NCBI GenBank assembly: GCA_966424055.1
Contig: CBJLMB010000010.1
Span: 62,001-126,000, forward strand
From: Deminuibacter sp966424055
GTDB lineage: Bacteria > Bacteroidota > Bacteroidia > Chitinophagales > Chitinophagaceae
Reading direction: 5' to 3'
DNA length: 64,000 bases
A model generated the notes under the pieces. The model was not told the DNA's origin and did not search any database. It saw only the letters and a program-made list of their open reading frames with translations. Below, in pieces: positions 1-8,839 of this stretch. The translations under genes were made by a program, and so were the position numbers. How positions within the stretch are numbered: the stretch's first letter is position 1; every line of letters starts with the position of its first letter.

Positions 1-713
1 TCCAGCCTTTGTTTAGCCAGGCTGAATTTTTCCAGTTCGATATAGCAGGCGGCAGAACCGATATACCCTTGTATAACCCTGGCCGGCTGCTTAACGCGGG
101 GCAGGCTTTGCCAGATGGCTATTGCTTTATCATTGTATATCGCTGCTTTGTCGAAATATTCTTCATTTGCGAAACTCATACCGAGGTCAGTATAACAGGC
201 GGCAATAAAATCTTTGTTACCGGCTTTTTCTGCCATGGGGATGGCTTTGTTCAGTACTATATTGGCAAAAGTCTGTTCATCTTTCCATCGCTGTTCCAGT
301 GCCCCGTAATTACGCCATGACAATGCCCTGAATGTATAAGCTTCCGTGGTTTTAAAAGAGGAAAGGGCTGAATCTGCTTTTAAATAAGCAGCTTCAGACT
401 TAGGAATATCTGTGTTGAAATATAACTGGCCTATATAGAAAAAATACATGGCCCGTAAAAAAGGATATTTAGCCGATAATTGTTTAGCCGCCTCAAGGTG
501 ATAAAGTGTAGGCGTGGTATCATGGTTGGGTGCATAAATCCAGTAGTTCGATAACCGGTAATGCATCTGCGCTTTAATGCTGTCTGAACTGGTTGTTTGC
601 AAAATATGCGTCAGGCTGTCAACATAAGCCTGCCCGTCATCTATGGTTAACTGGGCCCTGCAGCAGAAAAAAGTACAAAGGAAGAAGGATAGGAGAATAA
701 AAGATCGCTTCAT
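1..713 (-). CDS. TPR-containing sensor protein, N-terminal part (probable LuxR-type histidine kinase)
   Basis: The frame is open from an ATG at 713 to the window edge, so only about 237 N-terminal residues are visible and the C-terminus is missing. It begins with a signal peptide (MKRSFILLSFFLCTFFCC, then RAQ). The rest is helical repeats of TPR type, for example around residues 75-100 (KYPFLRAMYFFYIGQLYFN) and 155-200 (FIAACYTDLGMSFANEEYF). It diverges from a REC-HTH LuxR response regulator 293 bp away. In Bacteroidota a periplasmic TPR sensor followed by a transmembrane segment and kinase core is the usual partner of such a regulator. The kinase part is therefore inferred, not seen; a plain TPR protein is the alternative. 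Confidence 0.7.
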   Translation of the reverse strand, partial: MKRSFILLSFFLCTFFCCRAQLTIDDGQAYVDSLTHILQTTSSDSIKAQMHYRLSNYWIYAPNHDTTPTLYHLEAAKQLSAKYPFLRAMYFFYIGQLYFNTDIPKSEAAYLKADSALSSFKTTEAYTFRALSWRNYGALEQRWKDEQTFANIVLNKAIPMAEKAGNKDFIAACYTDLGMSFANEEYFDKAAIYNDKAIAIWQSLPRVKQPARVIQGYIGSAACYIELEKFSLAKQRL

Positions 714-753
714 GAGCAAAAAGTAACTCAGATTAGCCAAAATACATAGCAGC

Positions 754-779
754 TACTCAAAAATACCTTAAAATAGGTA
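754..779. promoter_or_regulatory. candidate operator between divergent sensor and regulator
   Basis: The palindrome TACCTTAAAATAGGTA lies at 764-779 and is preceded by a related half site, TACTCAAAAATACC, at 754-767. It sits about 50-65 bp upstream of the sensor gene start and inside the shared divergent region, which fits a binding site for the neighbouring LuxR-type regulator. The assignment is inference from symmetry and position only. Confidence 0.3.
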
Positions 780-1006
780 GTGAAAGGCCACAGGACAGAA
801 ATAGAAGCGTTTAATAGTATAGCATTATGTATGCTGTGCAATGAATTTCTTAAAGCCCGGCGCTATGGAGAATAGGTTACACTGTTAGTTCCCTGTTACC
901 CCGGAAAATCGTATTTTGCCTTTATGGCTGCTGCAACAGCTGAAGGATTACTGGTAATCACCTTAAATAAAAAGGTTGCATGTAATTCCCCTAAAAATGT
1001 AACCTG

Positions 1007-1645
1007 ATGAGCAAACAGGCTTCTATTCCACTGGTTGTTGTAGATGATCATCCGATGATCATTGAAGGATTGAAACAATTATTGTCCAAGAATACCGATA
1101 TTACTATCGCTGCATCTTTTACCGGCGGGGCCGGGCTGATCTCTTTTTTAGCGGCTAATTATGTAAAGATCGTTTTGCTGGATATCAACCTGCCCGATAC
1201 CAATGGTATAGACCTCTGCAAAGAGATTAAAAAAAGCTTCCCTGATACAATTGTACTGCCCATCAGCAGTTATGCCGAGCGGCCCATTGTTTTGCAGATG
1301 CTGCAAAACGGTGCTTCGGGCTATTTGCTAAAAAGTATTTCAGAAGCTGAGCTGCTCGAATGTATTGAAGAGGTGCTGAACGGCAGAACCGCATTCAGCC
1401 TGGGTGTTAAAGAACTGATTGCCCGGCCGGGTATAGCCGATATGGCATTTAACCTGCAACTGACCAGGCGCGAACTTGAAATTCTGAAACTGATCGCTGT
1501 TGGTAAAACCACCGAACAAATTGCCAAACATCTTTTTTTAAGTCCGCTTACGGTGAACACCCATCGCAGGAACATGATGCAAAAACTGGGTGTTAACAGC
1601 TCACCGGCACTGATAAAAATTGCCATGGAAAATAACTGGTTGTAA
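1007..1645 (+). CDS. LuxR/NarL-family response regulator
   Basis: This 212-residue two-domain regulator has a receiver domain at about residues 8-125, with acidic pocket D13-D14, phospho-acceptor D59 in VLLDINLPD, and the conserved Lys in GYLLKS. A LuxR-type helix-turn-helix follows at about 145-205 (LTRRELEILKLIAVGKTTEQ, then SPLTVNTHRRNMMQKLG). It would be phosphorylated by a cognate kinase, most simply the divergent TPR sensor at 1-713, and then bind DNA. The length is typical of the NarL family. The ATG at 1007 directly precedes the receiver fold, so the start is well placed. No target is evident apart from its own intergenic region. Confidence 0.92.
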   Translation: MSKQASIPLVVVDDHPMIIEGLKQLLSKNTDITIAASFTGGAGLISFLAANYVKIVLLDINLPDTNGIDLCKEIKKSFPDTIVLPISSYAERPIVLQMLQNGASGYLLKSISEAELLECIEEVLNGRTAFSLGVKELIARPGIADMAFNLQLTRRELEILKLIAVGKTTEQIAKHLFLSPLTVNTHRRNMMQKLGVNSSPALIKIAMENNWL

Positions 1646-1935
1646 TACCGGTTATTAACTGACGGAAAATACAAGGCGTTTAATAGCCGCTTATGATAGA
1701 GCTAATAGTGGTGAGCTGCAAGGGATTTGTCTCGCGGAATACGCAGAAAGATTTTTTACAGGTTGGGAAATTTTATCTGGCAAAACAATTGTATGCTGTT
1801 TAACGACCTGCGGACTGCCGACTGCTGACTGGACACCCTACCTCATGGCTGGAAGCTCATGGCTTGTCGCTGCTTTGGATAGCCGGTTTGTACCGGATGA
1901 CAGATTTTAGTATTTTCAATACCTTATTTGCGGGT
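1646..1935. other. intergenic stretch with degenerate phrase repeats
   Basis: No gene is visible. At 1730-1751 it holds TCTCGCGGAATACGCAGAAA, matched in inverse orientation near 27697-27730. At about 1809-1863 there are runs of repeated short words (GACTGCCGACTGCTGACT and two GCTCATGGCT-like units). These look like simple-sequence debris, not regulatory sites. Confidence 0.5.
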
Positions 1936-2280
1936 ATGCCTTATAATGAACAACTGGCGGCAAGGATCAGGGAGGCGCTGGCAGGTCAGCGGAAACTGGA
2001 GGAAAAGAAGATGTTCCAGGGTAGGTGTTTTATGGTAAATGAAAAAATGTGCATCTGTGTGCGCGGAGATGAAATGATGTGTCGTATTGATCCGGAGCTG
2101 CATGATGCCATGCTGGAGAAAACCGGTTGCCGCGAAATGGTGCACAATGGCAGGGTGATGCGTGGCTTTGTGTTTGTAAGTGAAGAAGGGATGAAACGCA
2201 GAAAAGATTTTGATGGCTGGATAGCGCTTGCACTGGACTTTAATAAAAAAGCACCAGCTTCCAGGAAAAAGAAAAAATAA
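1936..2280 (+). CDS. TfoX/Sxy N-terminal domain protein
   Basis: This 114-residue protein matches the small TfoX N-terminal domain family: MPYNEQLAARIREAL at the start, KKMFQGRCFMVNEKMC in the middle (the family K-x-MFGG-x-xF region), then a C-terminal RRKDFDGWIALALDF helix and a basic tail. I chose the ATG at 1936 because family members start with M-x-YNE-x-LA. The frame is open further upstream to 1864, but that stretch is not family-like. In Gammaproteobacteria TfoX activates competence genes. Stand-alone N-terminal domains in Bacteroidota have no established role, so no competence function should be read into it. Confidence 0.85.
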   Translation: MPYNEQLAARIREALAGQRKLEEKKMFQGRCFMVNEKMCICVRGDEMMCRIDPELHDAMLEKTGCREMVHNGRVMRGFVFVSEEGMKRRKDFDGWIALALDFNKKAPASRKKKK

Positions 2281-2303
2281 TTTCTATAAAAGAAGATCAT
2301 TGT

Positions 2304-2864
2304 ATGCTGCAGGTAGATTTTACACCTTTCCCCGAATTAACCACGAACAGGCTGCTGCTGCGCCAGATGAATACAGGCGATGCAGAGCACCTGTATCATA
2401 TGCGTTCCAATCCCGAGATCATGCGGTATATTCCGCGACCACTGGCTCAGTCAGCCGCAGATATACTATTGCTGATTGAACAGCTGAACGAAAATACCCG
2501 ATCTGCGGAAGCGATCACCTGGGGTATTGCACTGAAAGATACACCCCAGGTGATTATCGGAACCATTGGCTATGTGCGCATCGCTAAAGAAAATTACCGT
2601 GCCGAAGTGGGTTACCTGCTGAATACAGGTTATCATGGAAAGGGCCTGATGCAGGAAGCCCTGGAGGCCGTTGTGGATTATGGGTTCAATGTAATGAAAC
2701 TGCATTCCATCGAGGCGATTGTAGATGCTGAGAACATCCCTTCGGCCAAGCTGCTGGAGAAAAGCCGTTTTATACGTGAAGCCTATTTCAGGGAGAAGCA
2801 GTTTTACAAAGGTGCTTTCCATGATTCGCTGGCCTATTCATTGCTGCATTCGGATGTACAATAG
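2304..2864 (+). CDS. GNAT family N-acetyltransferase (RimJ/RimL type)
   Basis: This 186-residue acetyltransferase has the RimJ/RimL-type opening ELTTNRLLLRQM, a central beta-sheet segment (GTIGYVRI), the acetyl-CoA loop region YLLNTGYHGKGLMQEALEAV at about residues 108-127, and the typical ending IVDAENIPSAKLLEKSRF. It would move an acetyl group from acetyl-CoA to an amino group; the substrate cannot be told from sequence. It lies 24 bp after the TfoX-like gene and 18 bp before the broken amj gene, so the three are probably co-transcribed. Confidence 0.9.
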   Translation: MLQVDFTPFPELTTNRLLLRQMNTGDAEHLYHMRSNPEIMRYIPRPLAQSAADILLLIEQLNENTRSAEAITWGIALKDTPQVIIGTIGYVRIAKENYRAEVGYLLNTGYHGKGLMQEALEAVVDYGFNVMKLHSIEAIVDAENIPSAKLLEKSRFIREAYFREKQFYKGAFHDSLAYSLLHSDVQ

Positions 2865-2881
2865 TTTCTTAAACATTTTCT

Positions 2882-3680
2882 ATGACCACCCAGGTATTGA
2901 TTGTACTGGTACTTACTTTTTTGATCAATCTTATTTCAACACTTTCTTATTCTGTCAGGATCGTAGGTGTGCGTACTGGCAGGATTGCCATATCTTTTGC
3001 GCTCTTCAATGTGCTGGTGTTGATTGCACGCACGGCAAACGGCTTCCAGGCGCCATTACTTGCTAAGCGTATTGAGAACGATATCAGGCATGGCGTTCAG
3101 GGAAGCCTGCTATCGTTCCAGTATATTATTTTTCCTGTATACTGGCTACCATTGCAGGTGGTTTGCTGATACCTACATTTCAAAGGGTGCTTTCGGGTGT
3201 GGTAGTGAATTTTAGCGTGCATAAATCGGTGCCCAGGCTATTGCTGCATGCTTTTTCCAGGAATGGCATCCTTTACCTGAAAGACCACCTGGCCATACCT
3301 GCCAAAGAAAACATCACGGCTATTGCAAAAGAACAGGCTTTCCCCTGGAAAATATTCCTGTTGAATATGGTCGCTGTTGCTATTGTAACAATCGGGGTAT
3401 TATCGGCTGTATATGCTTCTTATCTTACACCTGCCTATCGTACAACGGCCAGTAATTTATCCTCTTTATCAATGGCTTTGCAACCATTCTCCTGTTCATG
3501 TTCATCGATCCGCATTTGTCGGCTATGACAGATGATACTATGCTGGGCAAATGCAGCCAGGCTGTTTTCAGAAAATATATTGTATACATGATCGTTGCCC
3601 GGCTGGCCGGAACTGTGCTGGCACAATTACTGTTTTTGCCTGCCGCACACCTGATCGCATTTGCTGCAACGCGGATTTAG
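2882..3680 (+). pseudogene. amj: amj-like alternate lipid II flippase, broken by two frameshifts
   Basis: Three reading frames join into one Amj/DUF2837-type membrane protein of about 266 residues. The first covers 2882 to about 3130 (VRIVGVRTGRIAISFALFNV, then RTANGFQAPLLAKRIEN). The second runs from about 3131 to 3467 (LLIPTFQRVL to SNLSSL) and the third from about 3468 to 3680 (FATILLFMFIDPHLS to the C-terminus). The first break sits in the T run at 3129-3133, where one more T restores SCILATIAGGLLIPTF. The second is at about 3467-3470, where one more A restores LINGFATILL. Both are one-base losses. Amj flips lipid II across the inner membrane when MurJ is absent. Either the gene has decayed or the assembly has two indel errors. 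Confidence 0.8.
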
Positions 3681-3722
3681 CGAGCCTGTTTTCAACTGCG
3701 CCGGATGCAGGCATGAACAGTA

Positions 3723-4196
3723 TTACCTGTTTTCTCTTTCATATACCTCATCTACCAGGAGATCCGTGCCATCCGCAGCCTGGGTGGCCAGTTCATCGCA
3801 ACGGTTATTGAATGGGTTGTCGGCATGACCTTTTACCCATTGAAACCTGATCTGGAAATCTTTAGCCAGTTTGGCATAACGCAGCCAGAGGTCTTTGTTT
3901 TTTTTGCCACCTTTAAAATCTGTTCTGATCCAGCCGTCCAGCCATTTTTTTTCTACACTGTTGATCACATACTGGCTGTCGCTATAAATAGTTAAAGGAA
4001 TATTTTTCCGCGTCAGTGATTCCAGTGCCACAATAACCGCCATCAGCTCCATACGGTTATTGGTGGTAAGCCGGTAGCCGGCAGATAATTCTTTTCTTTT
4101 GTCGCCCCACATTAAAACAACGCCATAACCACCGGGGCCTGGATTGCCGCGGGCTGCGCCATCTGTATAAATGATCAGTTGATGTGATTGTTGCAT
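3723..4196 (-). CDS. rnhA: ribonuclease HI
   Basis: This 157-residue RNase H1 cleaves the RNA strand of RNA-DNA hybrids. All catalytic carboxylates are visible: D12 (YTDGAARGNPGPGG), E50 (NNRMELMAV), D73 (YSDSQYV) and D134 (RCDELA), plus the flexible-loop His at H124 (VKGHADNPFNNR). The basic handle region WLDGWIRTDFKGGKKNKDLW is also present, so this is the E. coli-like form. Length and start are normal. It is convergent with the broken amj gene, with no clear terminator in the 42 bp between them. Confidence 0.97.
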   Translation of the reverse strand: MQQSHQLIIYTDGAARGNPGPGGYGVVLMWGDKRKELSAGYRLTTNNRMELMAVIVALESLTRKNIPLTIYSDSQYVINSVEKKWLDGWIRTDFKGGKKNKDLWLRYAKLAKDFQIRFQWVKGHADNPFNNRCDELATQAADGTDLLVDEVYERENR

Positions 4197-4268
4197 AGTT
4201 CAATAAACTTCCGGGAATACTGCGGCCATCTGCCGGATGGTATAGCGATGACCCGCTTTTTGAATATA

Positions 4269-5069
4269 TCAGGATAAGGGTAAAAAATAAACACCTTTTC
4301 TATAGAGCACTGCATGACCAGCCATGCTAACCCGTTCGCCCAGCAGTTCACAATCCAGTGTTCCGCCGCGTGCGGATACCTGCCTGGCGCTCAATACCGT
4401 TTTGTTCAGCTGCGCACTCCAGTAAGGTATCAGTGAACTGTGTGCAGAGCCCGTTACAGGATCTTCACCGATAACAGAATTGGGAACAAAAAAGCGGGAT
4501 ACAAAATCCACTTCATCGCCTTTGGCTGTAACAATGATGCCTACTGTATCTTTCAGCTGGTTCAGGTAATGAAAATCCGGTACCAGCTGCCGCAGTTCTT
4601 CTTCCGATGCATACACCAGGAAAAAATCGCGTGATTTCAATACCGCTGCTGGTGGCAGGTTAAAACCTTTCAGCAATGCTTCAGGCGCTTGTACCGTTGC
4701 TGGCATACGGGAAGGAAAATTGAGTTCGATCTGGTTGCCTCTCCGTTTTACTTCCAGTACACCGCTTTTACAGGTGAAACAGATACTGTCGCCCTGGTAA
4801 GCCAGCTCATGAAAAATAACATAAGCAGCGGCCAGTGTAGCATGACCGCAGAGATCAATTTCAAATTCAGGTGTAAACCACCTGATATGGAACTGTTCAC
4901 CTTCCCGCACAAAAAAAGCGGTGTCAGAAAGATTGTTCTCCATTGCCAGCTGCTGCATGGTTCCGGCCGGCAACCATTGCTCCAGCGGACAAACAGCTGC
5001 CGGGTTACCACCAAACAGATGGCTGGTGAAAGCGTCTACCTGGTATATGGGTAATGCTATTTTGTTCAT
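4269..5069 (-). CDS. PhzF family isomerase-like protein
   Basis: This 266-residue protein has the two-lobed diaminopimelate-epimerase-like PhzF fold. It shows the entry motif VDAFTSHLFGGNPAAVCPL, the lobe-1 active-site segment NNLSDTAFFV, DLCGHATLAAAYV, and the lobe-2 signature IGEDPVTGSAHSSLIPYW. The named family member isomerises trans-2,3-dihydro-3-hydroxyanthranilate in phenazine synthesis, but no phenazine genes are near, so the real substrate is unknown. The residue aligning with the PhzF catalytic Glu (usual motif SETxF) appears to be Asp49 here. This is a conservative change that may affect activity. Confidence 0.9.
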   Translation of the reverse strand: MNKIALPIYQVDAFTSHLFGGNPAAVCPLEQWLPAGTMQQLAMENNLSDTAFFVREGEQFHIRWFTPEFEIDLCGHATLAAAYVIFHELAYQGDSICFTCKSGVLEVKRRGNQIELNFPSRMPATVQAPEALLKGFNLPPAAVLKSRDFFLVYASEEELRQLVPDFHYLNQLKDTVGIIVTAKGDEVDFVSRFFVPNSVIGEDPVTGSAHSSLIPYWSAQLNKTVLSARQVSARGGTLDCELLGERVSMAGHAVLYRKGVYFLPLS

Positions 5070-5153
5070 GCCATTGAATGCTTGGCGCCAAAAGTAAAGG
5101 AATCCGGGAGATGTGCAGGAAAATAAAATAGGTACAGCCGCAGGATATGCTGC

Positions 5154-5720
5154 TTAAATATCACTGAGCGGGCGGTGTGTATCCAGTGCCTGCAGCAATG
5201 CAATGCCCTGTGGCCATTCACCAAAGCCTGCTGCAATATTGATGTGGCCTGCATCGCCGATGTTCACCCATTCACTTTCCCAGCAGTTGGCAAAATGCCG
5301 GGCCCTTTCTATACTTACAAACGGATCGGTTGTGCTGGCTACTACTACCGACCGGAAGGGTAGCGGGTACAATGTCATGGGAGCAAAACCGGTGGCGCCG
5401 GGAGGATAAGCCGGCGATTCAGTATCGCAGGGGGCCACCAGCAATGCGGCTTTGATGATGTGGTGATACCGCCTGGCCCAGGCCGCAATAGCTGTGCAGG
5501 CCAGGCTATGACCCACCAGTATAATTTCAGACAAATCTTCTACGCTTACCGTAAGTACCTGGTTAATGGTGCTTAACCAGTCATCTGCCAGGGGCGTATC
5601 CCAGTCTTGCTGCTGGATACGGGTGAACTGGTATTCTTTTTCCCACAGCGATTGCCAGTGCAGCTCGCCGGAGTTACCCAGGCCCGGAAGAACAAAAACA
5701 GGAGATCTGAATGCTGACAT
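5154..5720 (-). CDS. RBBP9/YdeN-type alpha/beta hydrolase
   Basis: This 188-residue small serine hydrolase has VFVLPGLGNSGELHWQSLWE at the N-terminus, the nucleophile elbow VGHSLAC with Ser72, Asp132 in ASTTDPFVS and His159 in GDAGHIN, completing a triad. Length and the DWDTP loop fit the RBBP9/YdeN (DUF452-like) family, whose bacterial substrates are mostly unknown. The ATG at 5720 lies a few residues before the first strand. The gene is on the same strand as its neighbours at 85-110 bp spacing, so loose co-transcription is possible. Confidence 0.9.
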   Translation of the reverse strand: MSAFRSPVFVLPGLGNSGELHWQSLWEKEYQFTRIQQQDWDTPLADDWLSTINQVLTVSVEDLSEIILVGHSLACTAIAAWARRYHHIIKAALLVAPCDTESPAYPPGATGFAPMTLYPLPFRSVVVASTTDPFVSIERARHFANCWESEWVNIGDAGHINIAAGFGEWPQGIALLQALDTHRPLSDI

Positions 5721-5829
5721 AGGTATACAAATTACAGAATAAAACTGTTACCTGCGCACACTGCGCCAAATGGCGGCAACCAGCTGCCGCGGCTTCATCC
5801 TGTTGCAAAAAAACTTCGTCCTGCTTTAT

Positions 5830-7458
5830 TTATACCTGGAATACCCCTGTTTTAAATTCTTCTGTGCGGCCCTGTTGATTGGCTGCCGCAATACCTTCTG
5901 CAATAACCTGTCTTGTTTCAGCAGGATCGATGATCTCATCTACCCAAAGACGGGCTGCGGCATAATAAGGGGTGGTTTGGCGGTTATAGCGGCTGATGAT
6001 TTCATCCAGTAAAGCTTTTTCTTCGGCAGCTTCAATGGTTTTACCTTGTGCTTTTAATGCGGAAACCTGTATCTGCAGCAATGTTTTAGCGGCCTGCTCG
6101 CCGCCCATCACCGCAATTTTAGCAGATGGCCATGCATAAATAAAACGCGGATCATAGGCTTTGCCGCACATGGCATAATTGCCGGCACCATACGAGTTGC
6201 CAATAACAATGGTGATTTTCGGCACCACCGAATTGGCTACCGCATTTACCAGCTTGGCACCATCTTTAATAATACCAGCATGTTCACTGCGGCTGCCCAC
6301 CATAAAGCCGGTTACATCCTGCAGAAACACAAGCGGTATTTTTTTCTGGTTACAGTTGAGGATAAAACGGGCGGCTTTATCAGCGCTATCGTTGTAAATA
6401 ACACCCCCCATCTGCATCTCGCCTTTTTTTGTTTTGGTGATGGTGCGCTGGTTGGCAACAATGCCTACAGCCCAGCCCTCAATACGGGCATAGCCGCATA
6501 AAATGGTTTTGCCATAATCTTCTTTAAACTGGTCGAATATGCTGTCATCGGTAATGCAGTGGATGATATCCAGCATATCGTAGGGCTTGGCATTGCCTTC
6601 TGATAAAACACGGTACAGTTCCTGCACATTTTTCTTAGGTGGGGCTGCTGCAATACGGTTAAAGCCTGCGGTAACAGGATGCCCCAGTTTGCTCACGATT
6701 TTTTTGATCTGGTCAAGGCAGGCTTCTTCTGTTTCAAACTTATAATCGGCGATACCTGAAATCTCGGTATGTGTTACTGCACCGCCCAGTGTTTCAGTAT
6801 CGATGTTTTCTCCAATGGCTGCTTTTACCAGGTAAGGGCCGGCGAGAAAAATGCTGCCATTGCCTTCTACCATCAGCGTTTCATCGCTCATGATAGGCAG
6901 GTAGGCACCACCGGCCACGCAGGCGCCCATCACGGCTGCAATTTGTGTAATGCCCATTGCGCTCATACGCGCATTGTTGCGGAATATGCGGCCGAAATGT
7001 TCTTTATCGGGAAAAATTTCATCCTGCATGGGTAAGAACACACCGGCACTGTCTACCAGGTAAATGATGGGCAGGTTGTTTTCCATGGCTATTTCCTGCA
7101 TGCGCAGGTTTTTTTTGCCGGTGATAGGGAACCAGGCCCCTGCTTTTACAGTTTGATCATTGGCTACAACCACACACTGGCGCCCCTGGATATAACCGAT
7201 ACCCGCAACAGTGCCACCGGCGGGGCAGCCGCCATATTCTTCATACATATCGAAACCGGCGAAGCTGCCCAGTTCAATAAAGGGTTTATCTGTATCGCAG
7301 AGATAGCTGATGCGTTCGCGCGGTGTGAGCTTGTTTTTCTCTTTTTGTTTTTCAATGGCTTTTTTCCCGCCGCCGTTTTTTATTTTGTCTTTGTGCTGCT
7401 TTACCTGGGAGATAAGCAGTTTCATCCAGTCTTCGCTGCGGTTCAATTCTGTATTCAT
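5830..7458 (-). CDS. acyl-CoA carboxylase, carboxyltransferase (beta) subunit
   Basis: This 542-residue crotonase-fold carboxyltransferase is of the propionyl/methylcrotonyl-CoA carboxylase type. It has the N-terminal segment KLTPRERISYLCD, AGFDMYEEYGGCPAGGTVAG, the first oxyanion region QIAAVMGACVAGGAYLPIMS, and in the second half VTGFMVGSRSEHAGIIKDGA and GNSYGAGNYAMCGKAYDPRF. It transfers carboxyl from carboxybiotin to an acyl-CoA; details resemble methylcrotonyl-CoA carboxylases (GMRSEHAGI-like). I start at the ATG at 7458; the frame stays open upstream but would overlap the next gene and is not family-like. No biotin carboxylase or biotin carrier gene lies in the window, so its partner must be elsewhere. 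Confidence 0.93.
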   Translation of the reverse strand: MNTELNRSEDWMKLLISQVKQHKDKIKNGGGKKAIEKQKEKNKLTPRERISYLCDTDKPFIELGSFAGFDMYEEYGGCPAGGTVAGIGYIQGRQCVVVANDQTVKAGAWFPITGKKNLRMQEIAMENNLPIIYLVDSAGVFLPMQDEIFPDKEHFGRIFRNNARMSAMGITQIAAVMGACVAGGAYLPIMSDETLMVEGNGSIFLAGPYLVKAAIGENIDTETLGGAVTHTEISGIADYKFETEEACLDQIKKIVSKLGHPVTAGFNRIAAAPPKKNVQELYRVLSEGNAKPYDMLDIIHCITDDSIFDQFKEDYGKTILCGYARIEGWAVGIVANQRTITKTKKGEMQMGGVIYNDSADKAARFILNCNQKKIPLVFLQDVTGFMVGSRSEHAGIIKDGAKLVNAVANSVVPKITIVIGNSYGAGNYAMCGKAYDPRFIYAWPSAKIAVMGGEQAAKTLLQIQVSALKAQGKTIEAAEEKALLDEIISRYNRQTTPYYAAARLWVDEIIDPAETRQVIAEGIAAANQQGRTEEFKTGVFQV

Positions 7459-7514
7459 GGCAAATCGTTCTGTTATCAAAGATATAGTTATCGCTTTATA
7501 ATCGGTTATTGGTA

Positions 7515-8258
7515 TCAGGGGTGCACAATAGCAGCTTTCAGCATCAGCGGGAAGCGAACTTCTTTCTTTTCCCCATCCGGCCATTTTTGTTGCAGTGCAT
7601 CCTTGAATGCATGGGTAATTGGATGGCTGCCTTCTTTTTTGATATAATGCTGTACGGCGCTCCAGGTGTTCAGGTAGCCGGTAAAATGTGCGCGTGTCCA
7701 CCAGTAGCGGATAGTCATTTCAGGGGCCGGCAACTGGGCAAAAGGAAAGGGGATGGTTTGATAAAGCTGGTCGATATGTTTCCGTTCAGCATCCCAGTAT
7801 GGGCCGGTGACTTCTGTGTACAGATGCCGAATGAACGGGTCGATCTCTGCATCAATGCTGATCAGTCCGTAACCGATCACGGCAAACAGGCCGCCGGGCA
7901 GGATGGTCCTTTTCACTTCCCGGTAAAATGCATCGAACTGAAACCAGTGGATGGCCTGTGCCACGCTGATCAGGTCGAAGCTGTGATCGGGAAAACTGCT
8001 TTGTTCAGCCTGTTCTGTCGTATAAACAATATTGCTTTTCCGCGGTGCTTCCATCAGTTGTTTCTGGCTGATATCTGTGGCAAACACCTGCCCGAATTTT
8101 TCAGCCAGCCGCACGGCTATCTGACCATTGCCGGTAGCGCAGTCCCATGCTTTGTTGAAATGGCTGGTATGACTGTATAAAAAATCAAATAATTCCGGTG
8201 GGTATTGCGGCCGGTAATCAGCATAATCTTTTGCCTGGATAGAAAAATTGTCTTTCAT
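7515..8258 (-). CDS. class I SAM-dependent methyltransferase
   Basis: This methyltransferase has about 247 residues, with the SAM-binding motif I AWDCATGNGQIAVRLAEKFG near residue 40, the acidic end of strand 2 in VFATDISQKQL, and a later SVAQAIHWFQFDAFYREVKR and PGGLFAVIGYG. The opening NFSIQAKDYADYRPQYPPEL is typical of the TMT1/TAM-like group acting on small molecules. The substrate is unknown. The ATG at 8258 fits that family start; an upstream extension to 8345 is unlikely. It lies 56 bp upstream of the carboxylase gene on the same strand. Confidence 0.88.
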   Translation of the reverse strand: MKDNFSIQAKDYADYRPQYPPELFDFLYSHTSHFNKAWDCATGNGQIAVRLAEKFGQVFATDISQKQLMEAPRKSNIVYTTEQAEQSSFPDHSFDLISVAQAIHWFQFDAFYREVKRTILPGGLFAVIGYGLISIDAEIDPFIRHLYTEVTGPYWDAERKHIDQLYQTIPFPFAQLPAPEMTIRYWWTRAHFTGYLNTWSAVQHYIKKEGSHPITHAFKDALQQKWPDGEKKEVRFPLMLKAAIVHP

Positions 8259-8394
8259 GATCGCTGGTTGAATGGTTAATGATTTCCGCTGCTGATCTGT
8301 TTGTTCGATAGCCGGAAGATATAAATCATTCGTGGTATCAATCAATCATAGAACCTTGCAATCATCTAACAATCGGAGTGTTTTTTTTAGTAAT

Positions 8395-8745
8395 CTACAA
8401 CGAATCCCTGAGTTGGGTGATCAGTTTGCAAAGTTCCCTGTAAGCTGTGTGCAACCGGTCGAAATGTTCAGTGCCGATATATTTCCGGGAGCGGGCAATG
8501 AACAGGCAGGCGATCACTTCCACAGCAGAACACAGGGCAATGCCAAGGTATCGCCTGAAAGAAGAAGCGGGTTGTGTGGCACTACCTTCGGCAATATTCA
8601 ATACCACCGAATCGGCTGCCCTTTTAAGCTGGGCAGTCTGGTTGAAGAGCTCGGTCCTGGGAAAAAGCCTGGCCTGCAAATCGATTTCGTTTGCCAGCTC
8701 CAGCGCTTTCTGCCATACCCGCAGCTCCTCTAACCGGAATGTCAT
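8395..8745 (-). CDS. four helix bundle protein (S23 / rRNA intervening-sequence family)
   Basis: This 116-residue all-helical protein opens with the family hallmark FRLEELRVWQKALELANEI, then LKRAADSVVLNIAEGS, FRRYLGIALCSAVEVIACLF and a last helix HTAYRELCKLITQL. This is the four-helix-bundle family first noticed inside 23S rRNA intervening sequences; members are common free-standing genes in Bacteroidota, form ring-shaped oligomers, and have no known biochemical role. Here it is not inside an rRNA gene. A run of short phrase-like repeats (8801-8837) follows its upstream side. Confidence 0.9.
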   Translation of the reverse strand: MTFRLEELRVWQKALELANEIDLQARLFPRTELFNQTAQLKRAADSVVLNIAEGSATQPASSFRRYLGIALCSAVEVIACLFIARSRKYIGTEHFDRLHTAYRELCKLITQLRDSL

Positions 8746-8839
8746 GCCCTGTTTTTATTAAATGAATGTTGTCATATACCACACCTCATCCCCTGCATAC
8801 CGCAGACTGCCTACTGCAAACTGCCCTCTGCAGACTGAA

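Noticed and set aside
1936..2280. Competence (Sxy/TfoX) regulator role
   Set aside because: Only the small N-terminal domain is present and the classical competence regulon is not known in this phylum, so the functional name was not applied.
7459..7701. N-terminal extension of the acyl-CoA carboxylase frame
   Set aside because: It overlaps the methyltransferase gene on the same strand and its translation is not carboxylase-like; the ATG at 7458 fits the family.
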